Source of the DNA: Hoeflea sp. IMCC20628
GTDB lineage: Bacteria > Pseudomonadota > Alphaproteobacteria > Rhizobiales > Rhizobiaceae
NCBI RefSeq assembly: GCF_001011155.1
Contig: NZ_CP011479.1
Span: 762,501 to 826,500, forward strand
Reading direction: 5' to 3'
DNA: 64,000 nt
Part shown: piece by piece, positions 38,893 through 48,733 of the stretch
Numbering within the stretch: the stretch's first letter is position 1
Layout of the letters: every line of letters starts with the position of its first letter
Notes under the pieces: generated by a model
What the model saw: the letters and a program-made list of their open reading frames with translations, nothing else
The model's database searches: none
What the model was told of the DNA's origin: nothing
Program-made: the position numbers and the translations under genes

Positions 38893-40104
38893 TCAGCGCT
38901 CGGCGAGCGTCGGCAGGCCCTTGCGTTCGCCGACCATGTTCATGAAGCGGCGGAACAGGTAGTGGCTGTCCTGCGGGCCGGGGGAGGCTTCCGGGTGATG
39001 CTGAACCGAAAACACCGGCTTGCCTGTCAGCCGCAATCCGCAATTGGAGCCGTCAAACAGCGAAACATGGGTTTCCTCGACGCCTTCGGGCAGGCTTTTG
39101 CCGTCCACCGCAAAACCGTGGTTCATCGAGACGATTTCGACCTTGCCGGTGGTGTAGTCCTTGACCGGGTGATTGGCGCCGTGATGGCCCTGATGCATCT
39201 TCACGGTCTTGCCGCCCAGCGCCAGCGCCAGGATCTGGTGACCGAGGCAAATGCCGAACACCGGGGTTTCGCTGTCGATCAGCTTGTTGATCACCGGTAC
39301 GGCATATTTGCCGGTTTCGGCCGGATCGCCAGGACCGTTGGACAGGAACACCCCGTCGGGCGCCATCGCCAGAATGTCTTCGGCGCTGGCTGTCGCCGGA
39401 ACCACCGTAACCTTGCAGCCAAGACCGGTGAACAGCCGCAGGATGTTGCGCTTGACGCCATAATCCACGGCGACGATATGCGCCACGGGTTCGCCGGTCT
39501 GTGGAAATCCTTCGTTCCAGACCCATGGGCCCTGGGTCCAGCTCGATGACTGGCCCGATGTGGCGTCCTTGGCCAGATCAAGGCCTTCGAGCCCGCTCCA
39601 CTGCTTGGCAAGTGCTGTCAGCGCCTCGATATCGAAATTGCCGCTGGGGTCATGGGAAATGACCGCGTTGGGCGTGCCGTTTTCGCGGATCCAGGCGGTC
39701 AGTGCCCGTGTGTCGACGCCGGACAGGCCGATTATGCCGCGGGTCTTGAGCCATGTGTCGAAATGCCCGGCGGAGCGGTAGCTCGACGGCTCGGTGATGT
39801 CGGCCTTGAAGATCGCGCCAACCGCGCCGATGCGGGCCGCCGGGGTCAGATCCTCGATGTCCTCGTCATTGGCGCCGATATTGCCGATATGCGGGAATGT
39901 GAAGGTGACGATCTGTCCCAGATAGGAGGGGTCGGTGAGGATCTCCTGATAACCGGTCAGCGCCGTGTTGAAGCAGACCTCGGCCTGCGCCGTGCCGGTG
40001 GCGCCAACGCCATGGCCCTTGATGACGGTGCCGTCGGCGAAAACCAGAACAGCGGTGGGCTTTGTCTCGGTCCATGGTTTTGTAGTCTGGGCGCTTGTGG
40101 TCAT
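38893..40104 (-). CDS. carA: Carbamoyl-phosphate synthase small subunit
   Basis: A 403-residue CarA. The N-terminal domain has TAVLVFADGTVIKGHG and CFNTALTGYQEILTDPSY; the C-terminal class I glutamine amidotransferase domain has GPGDPAETGKYAVPV, the nucleophile in VFGICLGHQILALALGG and the His-Glu pair in VQHHPEASPGP. It supplies ammonia to CarB. ATG 40104 has GGAG 5 bases upstream; a GTG two codons earlier (40110) is possible. It is divergent from the yqeY gene. Confidence 0.96.
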   Translation of the reverse strand: MTTSAQTTKPWTETKPTAVLVFADGTVIKGHGVGATGTAQAEVCFNTALTGYQEILTDPSYLGQIVTFTFPHIGNIGANDEDIEDLTPAARIGAVGAIFKADITEPSSYRSAGHFDTWLKTRGIIGLSGVDTRALTAWIRENGTPNAVISHDPSGNFDIEALTALAKQWSGLEGLDLAKDATSGQSSSWTQGPWVWNEGFPQTGEPVAHIVAVDYGVKRNILRLFTGLGCKVTVVPATASAEDILAMAPDGVFLSNGPGDPAETGKYAVPVINKLIDSETPVFGICLGHQILALALGGKTVKMHQGHHGANHPVKDYTTGKVEIVSMNHGFAVDGKSLPEGVEETHVSLFDGSNCGLRLTGKPVFSVQHHPEASPGPQDSHYLFRRFMNMVGERKGLPTLAER

Positions 40105-40431
40105 GTCCACTCCGTTGACGGCTGCAGTGCCGCTTCATCGCTGGCAAGTGGCCCCTTGACGTCAAGCCGGGGCATCGCCATTTAAGTCACCGGAAGCCAC
40201 ACGCGGAAAAGCAGTTGCCGCGTTGGATGATTTCGATCCGGTCATGCATCAGCCTTCAGATAGAGAAGCCGCTCGTCCGGGTCAATCAGCACTGTGGCGT
40301 GGACCCCTCAATAATTTGCTTGAACAGGATGCTATCCAAGGGTTAATCCTGTCCATTCGCAATTGCGGGCTCTCGGGTCTTGCTAATGGGGCTTGCCACC
40401 AGGCCTTTACTGAACTGCCGGAGAAAGTTTG
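40105..40431. other. Intergenic between carA and yqeY
   Basis: 327 bases with the promoters of both divergent genes. TTGCTTGAACAGGATG at 40317-40332 is a possible promoter region for the plus strand, but no clear -10 is obvious. No gene supported. Confidence 0.45.
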
Positions 40432-40884
40432 ATGATGCGGGAACGGTTTACCGAAACGCTGAAGGACGCCATTCGCGCCAAGGACACGCGTCGCATGTCG
40501 ACATTGCGGCTGATCCAGGCTGCGATCAAGGATCGTGACATCGCCAATCGCGGCGCTGGCAAGGATCCCGTCAGCGATGACGACATTCTTCAGATTCTGA
40601 CAAAGATGATCAAGCAGCGCGAAGAATCAGCGACCATCTATGAAGACAATGCCCGGCTGGAGCTTGCCCAGCAGGAGCGCGATGAAATCGCTATCATCCG
40701 CCAGTTTCTGCCCAAGCAGCTGCCGGAAGAGGAAGTGCGTGAGCTCTGCGCCTCGGTCATCAACGAGACCGGCGCTGCGGGCTTGCGTGACATGGGCAAA
40801 TGCATGAACGTGCTCAAGGAACGCTATCCCGGCCAGATGGATTTTTCCAAGGCCTGCGGCATGGTCAAGGGCCTGTTGCAGTAG
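40432..40884 (+). CDS. GatB/YqeY domain-containing protein
   Basis: A 150-residue protein of the YqeY family: helical N-terminus (RERFTETLKDAIRAKDTRRM, STLRLIQAAIKDRDIA) and the GatB/YqeY C-terminal helices (LPEEEVRELCASVINETGA, GKCMNVLKERYPGQMDFSKA). The domain resembles the tRNA-binding tail of GatB, but free-standing YqeY has no proven enzymatic role. GGAG lies 8 bases before ATG 40432; the next ATG, one codon on, is equally close to family starts. It lies upstream of dnaG with a 250-base gap. Confidence 0.92.
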   Translation: MMRERFTETLKDAIRAKDTRRMSTLRLIQAAIKDRDIANRGAGKDPVSDDDILQILTKMIKQREESATIYEDNARLELAQQERDEIAIIRQFLPKQLPEEEVRELCASVINETGAAGLRDMGKCMNVLKERYPGQMDFSKACGMVKGLLQ

Positions 40885-41134
40885 GCGGCATTGCTGTCTG
40901 GACTGCATCAGCAGCAAGGATTGGTCCCGGTTTGCGCCGGGATCAGGGCTTTTGCCCGCGCGGTTTGGCGGGTGATGCAGCGGTGCTCCGGTTCAAGATC
41001 AAGGCCCGTGTGAATAGCGGGGAGTGACGCATCAAGGGCTTTGCCTCTGCGGCGCGCAGCTTCTATATAGAATGACCAATACATAGTACGACCTGTCACC
41101 CAACCTCGTCCAAGCGCCGGAGGCGCGCCAGATT

Positions 41135-43126
41135 TTGCGGTTTTCCCCGTCCTTTCTTGACGACATTCGCGACCGCGTTCCGATCTCGGACGTGATTGGC
41201 CGTCATGTGACCTGGGATCGCAAGAAAACCAACACCTCGCGCGGCGACTGGTGGGCCTGCTGCCCGTTTCATGGCGAAAAATCCCCGAGCTTTCACTGCG
41301 AGGACAAGAAGGGCCGCTACCATTGCTTTGGCTGCGGCGTGTCGGGCGACCATTTCAAGTTTCTGACCGAGCTTGAAAGCCTGAATTTTCCCGAAGCGGT
41401 CGAGCGTGTCGCCGACATGGCCGGCATTTCCCTGCCCGCACCCGATCCGCAAGCTGCCCAGCGCGAGCGCCAGCGCGCCACGCTGGAAGATGTCATGGAA
41501 ATGGCGGCGGCCTATTTCGAAGGCGAACTGCAGGGCCCGCAAGGCGCCAAGGCGCGGGCCTATCTGCGTGACCGTGGCCTGTCAGGCCGCACCATCGCCG
41601 CCTTTCGTCTGGGCTACAGCAATGACAACCGCAGCGCGCTGAAGGAACATCTGGCTTCGCGCGGCGTCGACCGCGAGCAGATCGAGGCCTGCGGGCTGGT
41701 GGTGCACGGGCCGGAAATCTCGGTGTCCTATGACCGGTTCCGCGACCGCATCATGTTCCCGATCCTGTCGTCGCGCGAGCGGGTGATAGCCTTTGGCGGC
41801 CGGGCGCTGTCGCCGGGCGCGCCGGCCAAATACCTCAATTCCAACGAGACCGAGCTCTTCCACAAGGGCAATGTGCTCTACAATTTCGCCCGTGCCCGGC
41901 GCGCCTGCGGCCAGGACGGCACGCTGATCGTGGTCGAAGGCTATATGGACGTGATCGCGTTGGCGCAGGCAGGCATCGACAATGTGGTAGCACCTCTGGG
42001 CACTGCACTGGGTGAGAACCAGCTCAAGCTGATCTGGCGGATCACGCCGCAGCCGGTTTTGTGCTTTGACGGCGACGAGGCCGGTCAGCGCGCAGCCAAC
42101 CGGACGGTGGATCTGGCCTTGCCGTTGATCGGGCCGGGACGCTCCCTGCGCATTGCGGTGTTGCCGGCGGGCAAGGACCCTGATGATCTGGTGCGTCAGG
42201 ACGGCCGCGATCCGTTTGACCAGGTGATCAACTCGGCCCGGCCGCTGGCCGATGTGGTGTGGTCGCGCGAGGCCGGCGCCGGGGTGTTCGAAACGCCTGA
42301 AAGCCGCGCCGAACTCGAGGCCAAGCTGAAGCAGACCACCGGGCTGATTGCCGATGAAAGCCTGCGCCGGCATTACCAGCAAGACATGCGCGACCGCATG
42401 CAGGCGTTCTTCGGCTACCGCAACCGTGAGCAGGGCAAGTCCGGCCGCGGCAATTATGGCCGTGAGGGCGGTGGCCGTGGCAGCTTCGAGCGCGGCAATG
42501 GCAATGGCGGCGGACGCCCGGGCCCGCAATCGGCGCGCGGCATGGTGGCGGTATCGGAGCGGTTGAGCCGTTCCGGCATGGTCCGCGGCCACGCCGAAAT
42601 GCCGTCGCTGCGCGAAACCGTTCTGGTCATGACCGTCGCCAACCATCCGCAGATGCTGCATGACGAATTCGACGAGCTGGCGGCCTTGGAATTTGAGGAC
42701 AAGGGCCTGATGCGGGTCTGGCAGGTGATGCTCAATGCCGCGTCGGCCGGCGGGCGCTTCGACCGCGAGCGCCTGTTCGCAGCGCTTGAGGCCGACGGGC
42801 AGGGCGCCTTCATCGCCCGGCTCGAGAGCCAGATCCGCAACGCAAGGATCTGGACCGCGACGGTGGAGGCGGCGTCGGAGGATGCCCGCGAGGGATACAT
42901 ACAGGCGCTCGGCCTGCACAAGCGAACCCGCGAACTGAAATGGCAAAAATCCGAGCTGGAGCGCGATATCGTCGAATGCGAGGATGCCGAGCAGAGCTAC
43001 GCCATCATGGCAACCCTGGAGCAGGTGCAGCTCGAGATCGCCCGGCTGGAAAACCAGGAAGCCATCATTGATGGTTTCGGCGTGCTGTCGGGCCGGGTCA
43101 AGGGTGGACGCGGCAGCAACGGTTGA
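41135..43126 (+). CDS. dnaG: DNA primase
   Basis: A 663-residue primase that starts with TTG at 41135 (RFSPSFLDDIRDRVPISDVI), because no ATG or GTG fits the conserved N-terminus; GGAGGC lies upstream. The CHC2 zinc finger (CCPFHGEKSPSFHCEDK, YHCFGCGVSGDHF) is at residues 36-70. The TOPRIM core has LIVVEGYMDVIALAQAG and CFDGDEAGQRAANR. A glycine/arginine-rich linker (about 430-465) precedes the C-terminal DnaB-binding helical domain. It makes RNA primers for replication. It is followed by rpoD, the familiar dnaG-rpoD order, without the rpsU seen in gammaproteobacteria. Confidence 0.95.
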   Translation: MRFSPSFLDDIRDRVPISDVIGRHVTWDRKKTNTSRGDWWACCPFHGEKSPSFHCEDKKGRYHCFGCGVSGDHFKFLTELESLNFPEAVERVADMAGISLPAPDPQAAQRERQRATLEDVMEMAAAYFEGELQGPQGAKARAYLRDRGLSGRTIAAFRLGYSNDNRSALKEHLASRGVDREQIEACGLVVHGPEISVSYDRFRDRIMFPILSSRERVIAFGGRALSPGAPAKYLNSNETELFHKGNVLYNFARARRACGQDGTLIVVEGYMDVIALAQAGIDNVVAPLGTALGENQLKLIWRITPQPVLCFDGDEAGQRAANRTVDLALPLIGPGRSLRIAVLPAGKDPDDLVRQDGRDPFDQVINSARPLADVVWSREAGAGVFETPESRAELEAKLKQTTGLIADESLRRHYQQDMRDRMQAFFGYRNREQGKSGRGNYGREGGGRGSFERGNGNGGGRPGPQSARGMVAVSERLSRSGMVRGHAEMPSLRETVLVMTVANHPQMLHDEFDELAALEFEDKGLMRVWQVMLNAASAGGRFDRERLFAALEADGQGAFIARLESQIRNARIWTATVEAASEDAREGYIQALGLHKRTRELKWQKSELERDIVECEDAEQSYAIMATLEQVQLEIARLENQEAIIDGFGVLSGRVKGGRGSNG

Positions 43127-43568
43127 GCCGGTTTGAGCCCGGATTATGCCTGTCGGGACACATCGGATCCTTTGAATCTGAGTCGGGCACTTGCGAACTC
43201 GAATGTGGCCACTACATAAGATGTCCAGCGATGAAACCGAAATATCGGGCGATTTCACGCAAATTGCCGCAACTGCAGGCTTTTTCTCCATTAAGCCTTG
43301 ACGGATGGGTTTTTTGTGGGAATCACCTGTTTGATACAATAGAAGCGGGATCACGGGCCGGAGGGCGTCCGACGATCACGCAGTTTTCCGCGATCCTTTG
43401 GCCACGAGGCTCTAAGATCTGCATGGTTAACAGGGAATTAAGTATCCATACGCCACAACAATCCGGATGATTCGCAAAAGCAGCCTGCCACACTGGTAGG
43501 TCCGATGCGCCGACAGGCTGGCGCGGAGCTGGCATCAACCGAACGAAATCCGGGGAAAGTGACTGCCC
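43127..43568. other. Intergenic upstream of rpoD
   Basis: 442 bases that must hold rpoD promoter(s) and leader. A 115-codon plus frame crosses it but has no family features. AT-rich stretches near 43200-43290 are candidates for promoters; none is clear enough to mark. Confidence 0.45.
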
Positions 43569-45620
43569 ATGGCAACCAAGGTTAAAGAAGCAGCAGCAGA
43601 CGAGACGGAAACCGAACGCGATGCCAGTGCCCCAGACGGGCCATTGCTGGATCTGTCGGATGACGCCGTCAAGAAAATGATCAAGACCTCGAAAAAACGA
43701 GGGTACGTGACCATGGACGAGCTCAATGCCGTGCTGCCGTCGGAAGAGGTGACCTCCGAGCAGATCGAGGACATCCTGTCGATGCTGTCGGATATGGGCA
43801 TCAATGTCGTCGAGGAAGACGAAGCCAGCGACGACAAGGAAACCGAAGAAGAGACCGAAACGGAAGAGCCAAGCGAAGGCGGCGAAGTCGCCACCGCGTC
43901 GGGCACCGCCGTTGCCGCCACCAAGAAAAAAGAACCGACCGACCGCACCGATGATCCGGTGCGCATGTACTTGCGCGAAATGGGCTCGGTGGAGCTTTTG
44001 TCCCGCGAAGGCGAAATCGCCATCGCCAAGCGCATCGAGGCCGGCCGCGAAACCATGATCGCAGGGCTTTGCGAAAGCCCGCTGACCTTCCAGGCCATCA
44101 TCATCTGGCGCGAGGAGCTCAACGAGGGCGCCACGCTTCTGCGTGAGATCATTGATCTCGAGACCACCTATTCGGGTCCCGAAGCCAAGGCTGCGCCGCA
44201 GTTCCAGAGCCCGGAAAAGATCGAGGCTGACCGCAAGGTCGCCGAGGAAAAGGAAAAGGTCCGGGCTGAAAAGGCCAAGTCGGACGACGTTACCAATGTC
44301 GGCGGCGAAAGCCAGTATGAAGAGGACGAAGAGGACGACGACGAGAACAATCTCTCGCTCGCCGCCATGGAAGCCGAACTGCGCCCGCAGGTGATGGACA
44401 CGCTCGACATCATCGCCGAGACCTACAAGAAACTGCGGAAGCTTCAGGACCAGCAGGTCGAAGCCCGCCTGACCGCCAGCGGCACGCTGTCGCCGGCTCA
44501 GGAGCGCCGCTACAAGGAACTCAAGGACGCGCTGATCACCTCGGTCAAGTCGCTGTCGCTGAACCAGAACCGCATCGACAGCCTTGTCGAGCAGCTTTAC
44601 GACATCAACAAGCGTCTGGTTGCCAATGAAGGCAAGCTCTTGCGTCTGGCCGAGAGCTATGGCGTCAAGCGCGACGACTTTCTGGTGCAGTATTCCGGTG
44701 CCGAGCTTGATCCCAACTGGATGAAGTCAATCGCCAATCTGTCGGCCAAGGGCTGGAAGGAATTCGCCAAGTCCGAATCCAACGGCATCCGCGACATCCG
44801 CGCCGAGATCCAGTTTCTGGCAACCGAAACCGGCATTTCGATCTCGGAATTCCGCCGCATCGTGCAGATGGTCCAGAAGGGCGAACGCGAAGCCCGCATC
44901 GCCAAGAAGGAAATGGTCGAGGCCAACCTGCGTCTCGTTATTTCCATCGCCAAGAAATATACCAACCGTGGCCTGCAGTTCCTCGATCTGATTCAGGAAG
45001 GCAATATCGGCCTGATGAAGGCGGTGGACAAGTTCGAGTACCGCCGCGGTTACAAGTTCTCGACCTACGCCACCTGGTGGATCCGGCAGGCAATCACCCG
45101 CTCGATCGCCGACCAGGCCCGCACCATCCGTATTCCTGTGCACATGATCGAGACGATCAACAAGATCGTCCGCACGAGCCGCCAGATGCTGCACGAGATC
45201 GGCCGCGAGCCGACGCCGGAAGAGCTGGCCGAAAAGCTCGCCATGCCGCTCGAAAAGGTGCGCAAGGTGCTGAAAATCGCCAAGGAGCCGATCTCGCTCG
45301 AAACGCCGGTCGGCGACGAGGAAGATTCGCACCTGGGTGATTTCATCGAGGACAAGAATGCGATCCTGCCGATCGATGCGGCCATTCAGGCGAACCTGCG
45401 CGAAACCACCACCCGCGTGCTGGCCTCGCTCACCCCGCGTGAAGAACGCGTGCTGCGCATGCGCTTCGGCATCGGCATGAACACCGACCACACGCTCGAG
45501 GAAGTCGGCCAGCAGTTCTCGGTCACCCGCGAACGCATCCGCCAGATCGAAGCCAAGGCGCTGCGCAAGCTCAAGCACCCGAGCCGGAGCCGCAAACTGC
45601 GAAGCTTTCTGGATAGCTGA
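43569..45620 (+). CDS. rpoD: Primary sigma factor, sigma-70
   Basis: A 683-residue housekeeping sigma factor. Region 1.1 is near the N-terminus ([20 protein letters not shown]), region 1.2 is [20 protein letters not shown], and a long acidic non-conserved region lies at about 200-270 ([10 protein letters not shown]). Region 2 has [20 protein letters not shown] and region 4.2 is [20 protein letters not shown]. It directs RNA polymerase to most promoters. A terminator-like hairpin follows at 45676-45702. Confidence 0.97.
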   Translation: MATKVKEAAADETETERDASAPDGPLLDLSDDAVKKMIKTSKKRGYVTMDELNAVLPSEEVTSEQIEDILSMLSDMGINVVEEDEASDDKETEEETETEEPSEGGEVATASGTAVAATKKKEPTDRTDDPVRMYLREMGSVELLSREGEIAIAKRIEAGRETMIAGLCESPLTFQAIIIWREELNEGATLLREIIDLETTYSGPEAKAAPQFQSPEKIEADRKVAEEKEKVRAEKAKSDDVTNVGGESQYEEDEEDDDENNLSLAAMEAELRPQVMDTLDIIAETYKKLRKLQDQQVEARLTASGTLSPAQERRYKELKDALITSVKSLSLNQNRIDSLVEQLYDINKRLVANEGKLLRLAESYGVKRDDFLVQYSGAELDPNWMKSIANLSAKGWKEFAKSESNGIRDIRAEIQFLATETGISISEFRRIVQMVQKGEREARIAKKEMVEANLRLVISIAKKYTNRGLQFLDLIQEGNIGLMKAVDKFEYRRGYKFSTYATWWIRQAITRSIADQARTIRIPVHMIETINKIVRTSRQMLHEIGREPTPEELAEKLAMPLEKVRKVLKIAKEPISLETPVGDEEDSHLGDFIEDKNAILPIDAAIQANLRETTTRVLASLTPREERVLRMRFGIGMNTDHTLEEVGQQFSVTRERIRQIEAKALRKLKHPSRSRKLRSFLDS

Positions 45621-45626
45621 TCGGCG

Positions 45627-46265
45627 ATGCGTATCGTTCAACCAACTGGTACGCGTGGAAGTCTGAAATGGATACAACGGGCGGTCAATGACCGCCCGTT
45701 TGTGCTTGCCCACCCTGGTTTGCAGCCAGTCGAGTGGCTGTCGCCTTTGGCTACTGACGGTTTTGCGGAGTATCGCGATGGCGCATTCCTGGATCGCCTC
45801 GGCCTTTCCCGGCTGTCACCCGCCCTTGATGCCTTCTGGCCGAAACGAGGCCCGCAATGGGATGCGTTGGGTATTGCTGGGAATTCTGTGGTGCTTGTTG
45901 AAGCCAAGGCGCATCTCGATGAACTGTTTTCGTCCTGCAAGGCAGGCGACGCATCCCGTCGCCGAATTGAGGCCACTCTCAACGCTGTCCGGACAGTGCT
46001 GAAGGCAGGAGACGGTGCGGACTGGACGCAGCGCTTTTATCAGTATGCCAACCGACTGGCACACCTCTGGCAGCTGAGGAGCAACGGCGTCGATGCCCGT
46101 CTTTTGCTTGTCGGGTTTCTCAACGATAGTGACGTCAAAGGTCCAGTGTGCGCCGAGGAGTGGAAAGCAGCATACAGGATGATGGACTATGCAATGGGCT
46201 TGCCTAGGCGCCATGTCCTTTCGGCCCATATCTTGCACGTCTTTCCGGATACCCGTGAATTGTGA
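45627..46265 (+). CDS. PD-(D/E)xK nuclease-fold-like protein, unknown role
   Basis: A 212-residue protein without signal or membrane segments. D79 in RGPQWDALGIAGN and E92-x-K94 in SVVLVEAKAHLDEL form the D-(n)-ExK pattern of restriction-nuclease-like folds. Other features are RGSLKWIQRAVN at the start and helices with RFYQYANRLAHLW. I know of no assigned function; a nuclease or nucleic-acid repair role is inference. It starts 6 bases after rpoD, and its first 25 codons contain the probable rpoD terminator. Confidence 0.6.
   Translation: MRIVQPTGTRGSLKWIQRAVNDRPFVLAHPGLQPVEWLSPLATDGFAEYRDGAFLDRLGLSRLSPALDAFWPKRGPQWDALGIAGNSVVLVEAKAHLDELFSSCKAGDASRRRIEATLNAVRTVLKAGDGADWTQRFYQYANRLAHLWQLRSNGVDARLLLVGFLNDSDVKGPVCAEEWKAAYRMMDYAMGLPRRHVLSAHILHVFPDTREL
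45676..45702 (+). terminator. Probable rpoD terminator inside the next gene
   Basis: AACGGGCGGT (45676-45685) and ACCGCCCGTT (45691-45700) form a 10-bp stem with loop CAATG and a short T-run. It lies 56 bases past the rpoD stop, within codons 17-25 of the 45627 gene. Confidence 0.55.
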
Positions 46266-46301
46266 TGTCGCTGGTGTGCGGCGAGTGAGGAGCCCATATT
46301 A

Positions 46302-47180
46302 ATGACCATGCAAATCCTCCGCCCCTTCGACGACATTTTGGCCTTCTACGACGGCCGCACCGGTGAACCAGCCGCCGACACATGGGTCGATGACGGTGCG
46401 CTGTCGCTCGGCATTGCCAGCTACGCGATTGTCAGCGGCAGCGCGGCGCTGGTCTATGACACCCATGTCTCGCTCGATCATGCGCGGTTGATCCGCAATT
46501 ATCTCGAAAACCTCGGCGTCACCGAGATCACCGTGCTTCTGAGCCACCATCACCTCGATCACGTCGCTGGCACCGAAATCTTTGCCGATTGTCCGGTCTG
46601 GTCGACGGCCAAGACCTTGGCTCATCTCGAGCGGCTGAAATCGAAGATCGAGAGCGGAACCCATCACGGCCCGCCGGCGATCAATCCGCTGATCCTGCCC
46701 GACAACACATTCGAAGGCTCGATGCAGTTGCAGATCGGCGCGCTGACGCTCGACATTCTGGAGTTCGACATCCACAGCGATGACGAGGCGCTGATCTGGA
46801 TCGTTGACCGCAAGATCCTGCTGGCGGGCGACGCGCTGGAAGACATGATCACCTATGTCGCGGAACCGCAGAATCTCTCGGTGCATTACCGCGAGATCGA
46901 CCGGCTCAAGGCTCTCGCGCCGCGCCATATCCTGCCCAATCACGGCGATCCGTCGCGCATTGCCAGCGGCGGTTATGGGCCCGGGCTGTGCGACGCCACC
47001 CAGTCCTACATCAACGACCTTCTCGATATCGCTGCGGGCACCACGCCGCAAGACACACCACTTGCGGAGCTGGTAAGCGGTTGGCTGCAATCTGGCGAGC
47101 TGATCTGGTTTGACGCCTATGAACGGGTACACCGGCAAAATGTCGCCAAGCTGCTTGCGGCACGGCGCAGCCTGGGCTGA
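46302..47180 (+). CDS. Metallo-beta-lactamase-fold hydrolase
   Basis: A 292-residue MBL-fold protein. The metal-binding motif HHHLDH is in VLLSHHHLDHVAGTEIF, a second ligand set is in LLAGDALEDMITYV and the final histidine is in RHILPNHGDPSRI. There is no signal peptide, so the protein is cytoplasmic. Substrates of this fold are diverse (thioesters, lactones, nucleic acids) and not decided here. The C-terminal WLQSGELIWFDAYERVHRQN helix is shared with lactonase-like branches. Confidence 0.87.
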   Translation: MTMQILRPFDDILAFYDGRTGEPAADTWVDDGALSLGIASYAIVSGSAALVYDTHVSLDHARLIRNYLENLGVTEITVLLSHHHLDHVAGTEIFADCPVWSTAKTLAHLERLKSKIESGTHHGPPAINPLILPDNTFEGSMQLQIGALTLDILEFDIHSDDEALIWIVDRKILLAGDALEDMITYVAEPQNLSVHYREIDRLKALAPRHILPNHGDPSRIASGGYGPGLCDATQSYINDLLDIAAGTTPQDTPLAELVSGWLQSGELIWFDAYERVHRQNVAKLLAARRSLG

Positions 47181-47310
47181 GCGGTCACCTCCCGCGACAT
47201 ATTCGCTCAATTGAATGTTTGGGTCTGGAACTCGCCCACCATCCGCATGATATGCGCATTATCGCCGCCGCACCCTGCGGCTGGTCGCATCATGCCGGAG
47301 CCGCACCCTG

Positions 47311-47544
47311 ATGGAACAGCTGACCCAAATCCTCGACCAATTCTCCTGGCCCATTGTCATCATCGCCTGCCTGACCCTGGGACTGGCGCCGTTCGTGCCG
47401 GAGCCGCATATCTGGGAGAAGCTGAAGATGCTGGTGGCCGGCACATTGATCAAGCCGATCGACATTTTCGACCTGCTGATGCATGCAGCGCCGTTTCTGC
47501 TTGCAGCGCTGAAACTGGCGCTAACGGTTTTGCGGGCGGAATAG
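47311..47544 (+). CDS. Small two-span membrane protein (often annotated RND transporter)
   Basis: A 77-residue protein: a hydrophobic segment (FSWPIVIIACLTLGLAPFVP), a loop PEPHIWEKLKMLVAGTLIKP, and a second hydrophobic segment (IFDLLMHAAPFLLAALKLAL). I recognise it as a short conserved family that databases call RND transporter, although it is far too small to be one. Function unknown. No operon partner. Confidence 0.65.
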   Translation: MEQLTQILDQFSWPIVIIACLTLGLAPFVPEPHIWEKLKMLVAGTLIKPIDIFDLLMHAAPFLLAALKLALTVLRAE

Positions 47545-47661
47545 AGGCTTCACTGCCTGTCGCGTTCAAATGGATGAATTTGGACAATCATATACATGCA
47601 CCCTTTCATCCCGGCGACATCTCACGGTTCGAGCCCTATGAGCGGGTCACCGGCACCATGC

Positions 47662-48267
47662 TCAGCCAAGCACGTTGGCTATGATTTTGGAAATGTCGTC
47701 GAGACAGGTGATCGGGTAGATTTTTGGCGTCGGCTGGCGCAAATCGGGCCAATAGGTGCCCTTGGGGATCTCGACCGCACCGGCTGCCGTGCCAAGCTGG
47801 ACGATGCCTTCAAGCACGTTCTTCTGGATGTCGCCCCAATTGGGCTGGCTGCTGCCGATGCCGGTGCCGAGCGAGAGCTTGAAGCCTGGACCGATCTGGT
47901 GATCAACGAAAATCGGGATGACGACGTTTTTGCCGTCGGCGATCAAGGCCGCCAGTTCAGCATAGACCGGCGTATTGAGCGGCATATCGGCGTCATCCAT
48001 GGTGATGATGCCGATATAATGCGGGTGCATCCGGCCAATGGTCGGGCCATGCGCTGCGCCAGCCATGCCGCCGCCGCCGATGACGCTGCCGATCGGGCGT
48101 TGCTGGTAATTGCCGGCATTGGCGCCCCAAGTGTAATAGGTCGAGCGCTCCCACACCGTCCAGACCACATCGGGGTCGGTTTTCGGGGTGCCGTCCCACC
48201 AGTCGTCGGGAAGCCGGGCAATTTCCGCGAATTTCAAGGAACCTGGGGTCGGGTGAGGGTCTGCCAT
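47662..48267 (-). CDS. Hypothetical cytoplasmic protein
   Basis: A 201-residue protein starting MADPHPTPGSLKFAEIARLP. It has tryptophan-rich and glycine-rich blocks (DDWWDGTPKTDPDVVWTVW, SVIGGGGMAGAAHGPTIG) and a mixed alpha/beta C-terminus. There is no signal peptide or membrane span. I do not recognise a family. The frame is open to 48321; ATG 48267 is the first start after a plausible GGAGGC site. Confidence 0.55.
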   Translation of the reverse strand: MADPHPTPGSLKFAEIARLPDDWWDGTPKTDPDVVWTVWERSTYYTWGANAGNYQQRPIGSVIGGGGMAGAAHGPTIGRMHPHYIGIITMDDADMPLNTPVYAELAALIADGKNVVIPIFVDHQIGPGFKLSLGTGIGSSQPNWGDIQKNVLEGIVQLGTAAGAVEIPKGTYWPDLRQPTPKIYPITCLDDISKIIANVLG

Positions 48268-48382
48268 GGGTGCCTCCGGTCGTGTCCATCTCCATAATGG
48301 CCCAAATTGACGTAGCGTCAACCGGAGTTTGCTGCGGTTTCAGGCGGCGTCAGGCCACCGGGCCGGAACCCGGTGGCACCAG

Positions 48383-48733
48383 TCAGTTGCCGCAGAAGTA
48401 TTTTCCGGCGATCGTCTGCACTTCGGCGGGCACCGAGCCCACGGTCGACCACTCGCTGAGATCGGACCAGGTCATGGTCTGTGACGCGCATTGAATGGTC
48501 AGCGTGCCGTCGAACACCGTCTTTTCGTCGGTATGGATCAGCACCTGCGGCTTGCGGGTGTTGTTGCCGACCTGCTTGCCCCACCAGGTGGTGAAATAGG
48601 GCGCCTCCATGATTTCCTCATAGAGGAAGCGATAGCCGTTCTCGCCGTGAGCGCCGATATCGGTGGCGCGGGCGTCGGTGCTGCCAAGTGCTGCGAGCAT
48701 CGCGGCGCCGATCAAAATACGCGTTGTGAGCAT
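48383..48733 (-). CDS. Small exported protein, unknown
   Basis: A 116-residue protein with a signal peptide to about residue 23 (ALGSTDARA). The mature domain has GYRFLYEEIMEAPYFTTWWG, QVLIHTDEKTVFDGTLTIQC and a C-terminal cysteine (KYFCGN), so one disulfide between C82 and C114 is possible. No family recognised. It lies between the 47662-48267 gene and the GST gene on the same strand. Confidence 0.6.
   Translation of the reverse strand: MLTTRILIGAAMLAALGSTDARATDIGAHGENGYRFLYEEIMEAPYFTTWWGKQVGNNTRKPQVLIHTDEKTVFDGTLTIQCASQTMTWSDLSEWSTVGSVPAEVQTIAGKYFCGN

Noticed and set aside
43123-43470. A 115-codon frame between dnaG and rpoD
   Set aside because: It overlaps the dnaG stop, shows no family features, and the region is expected to be rpoD leader/promoter.
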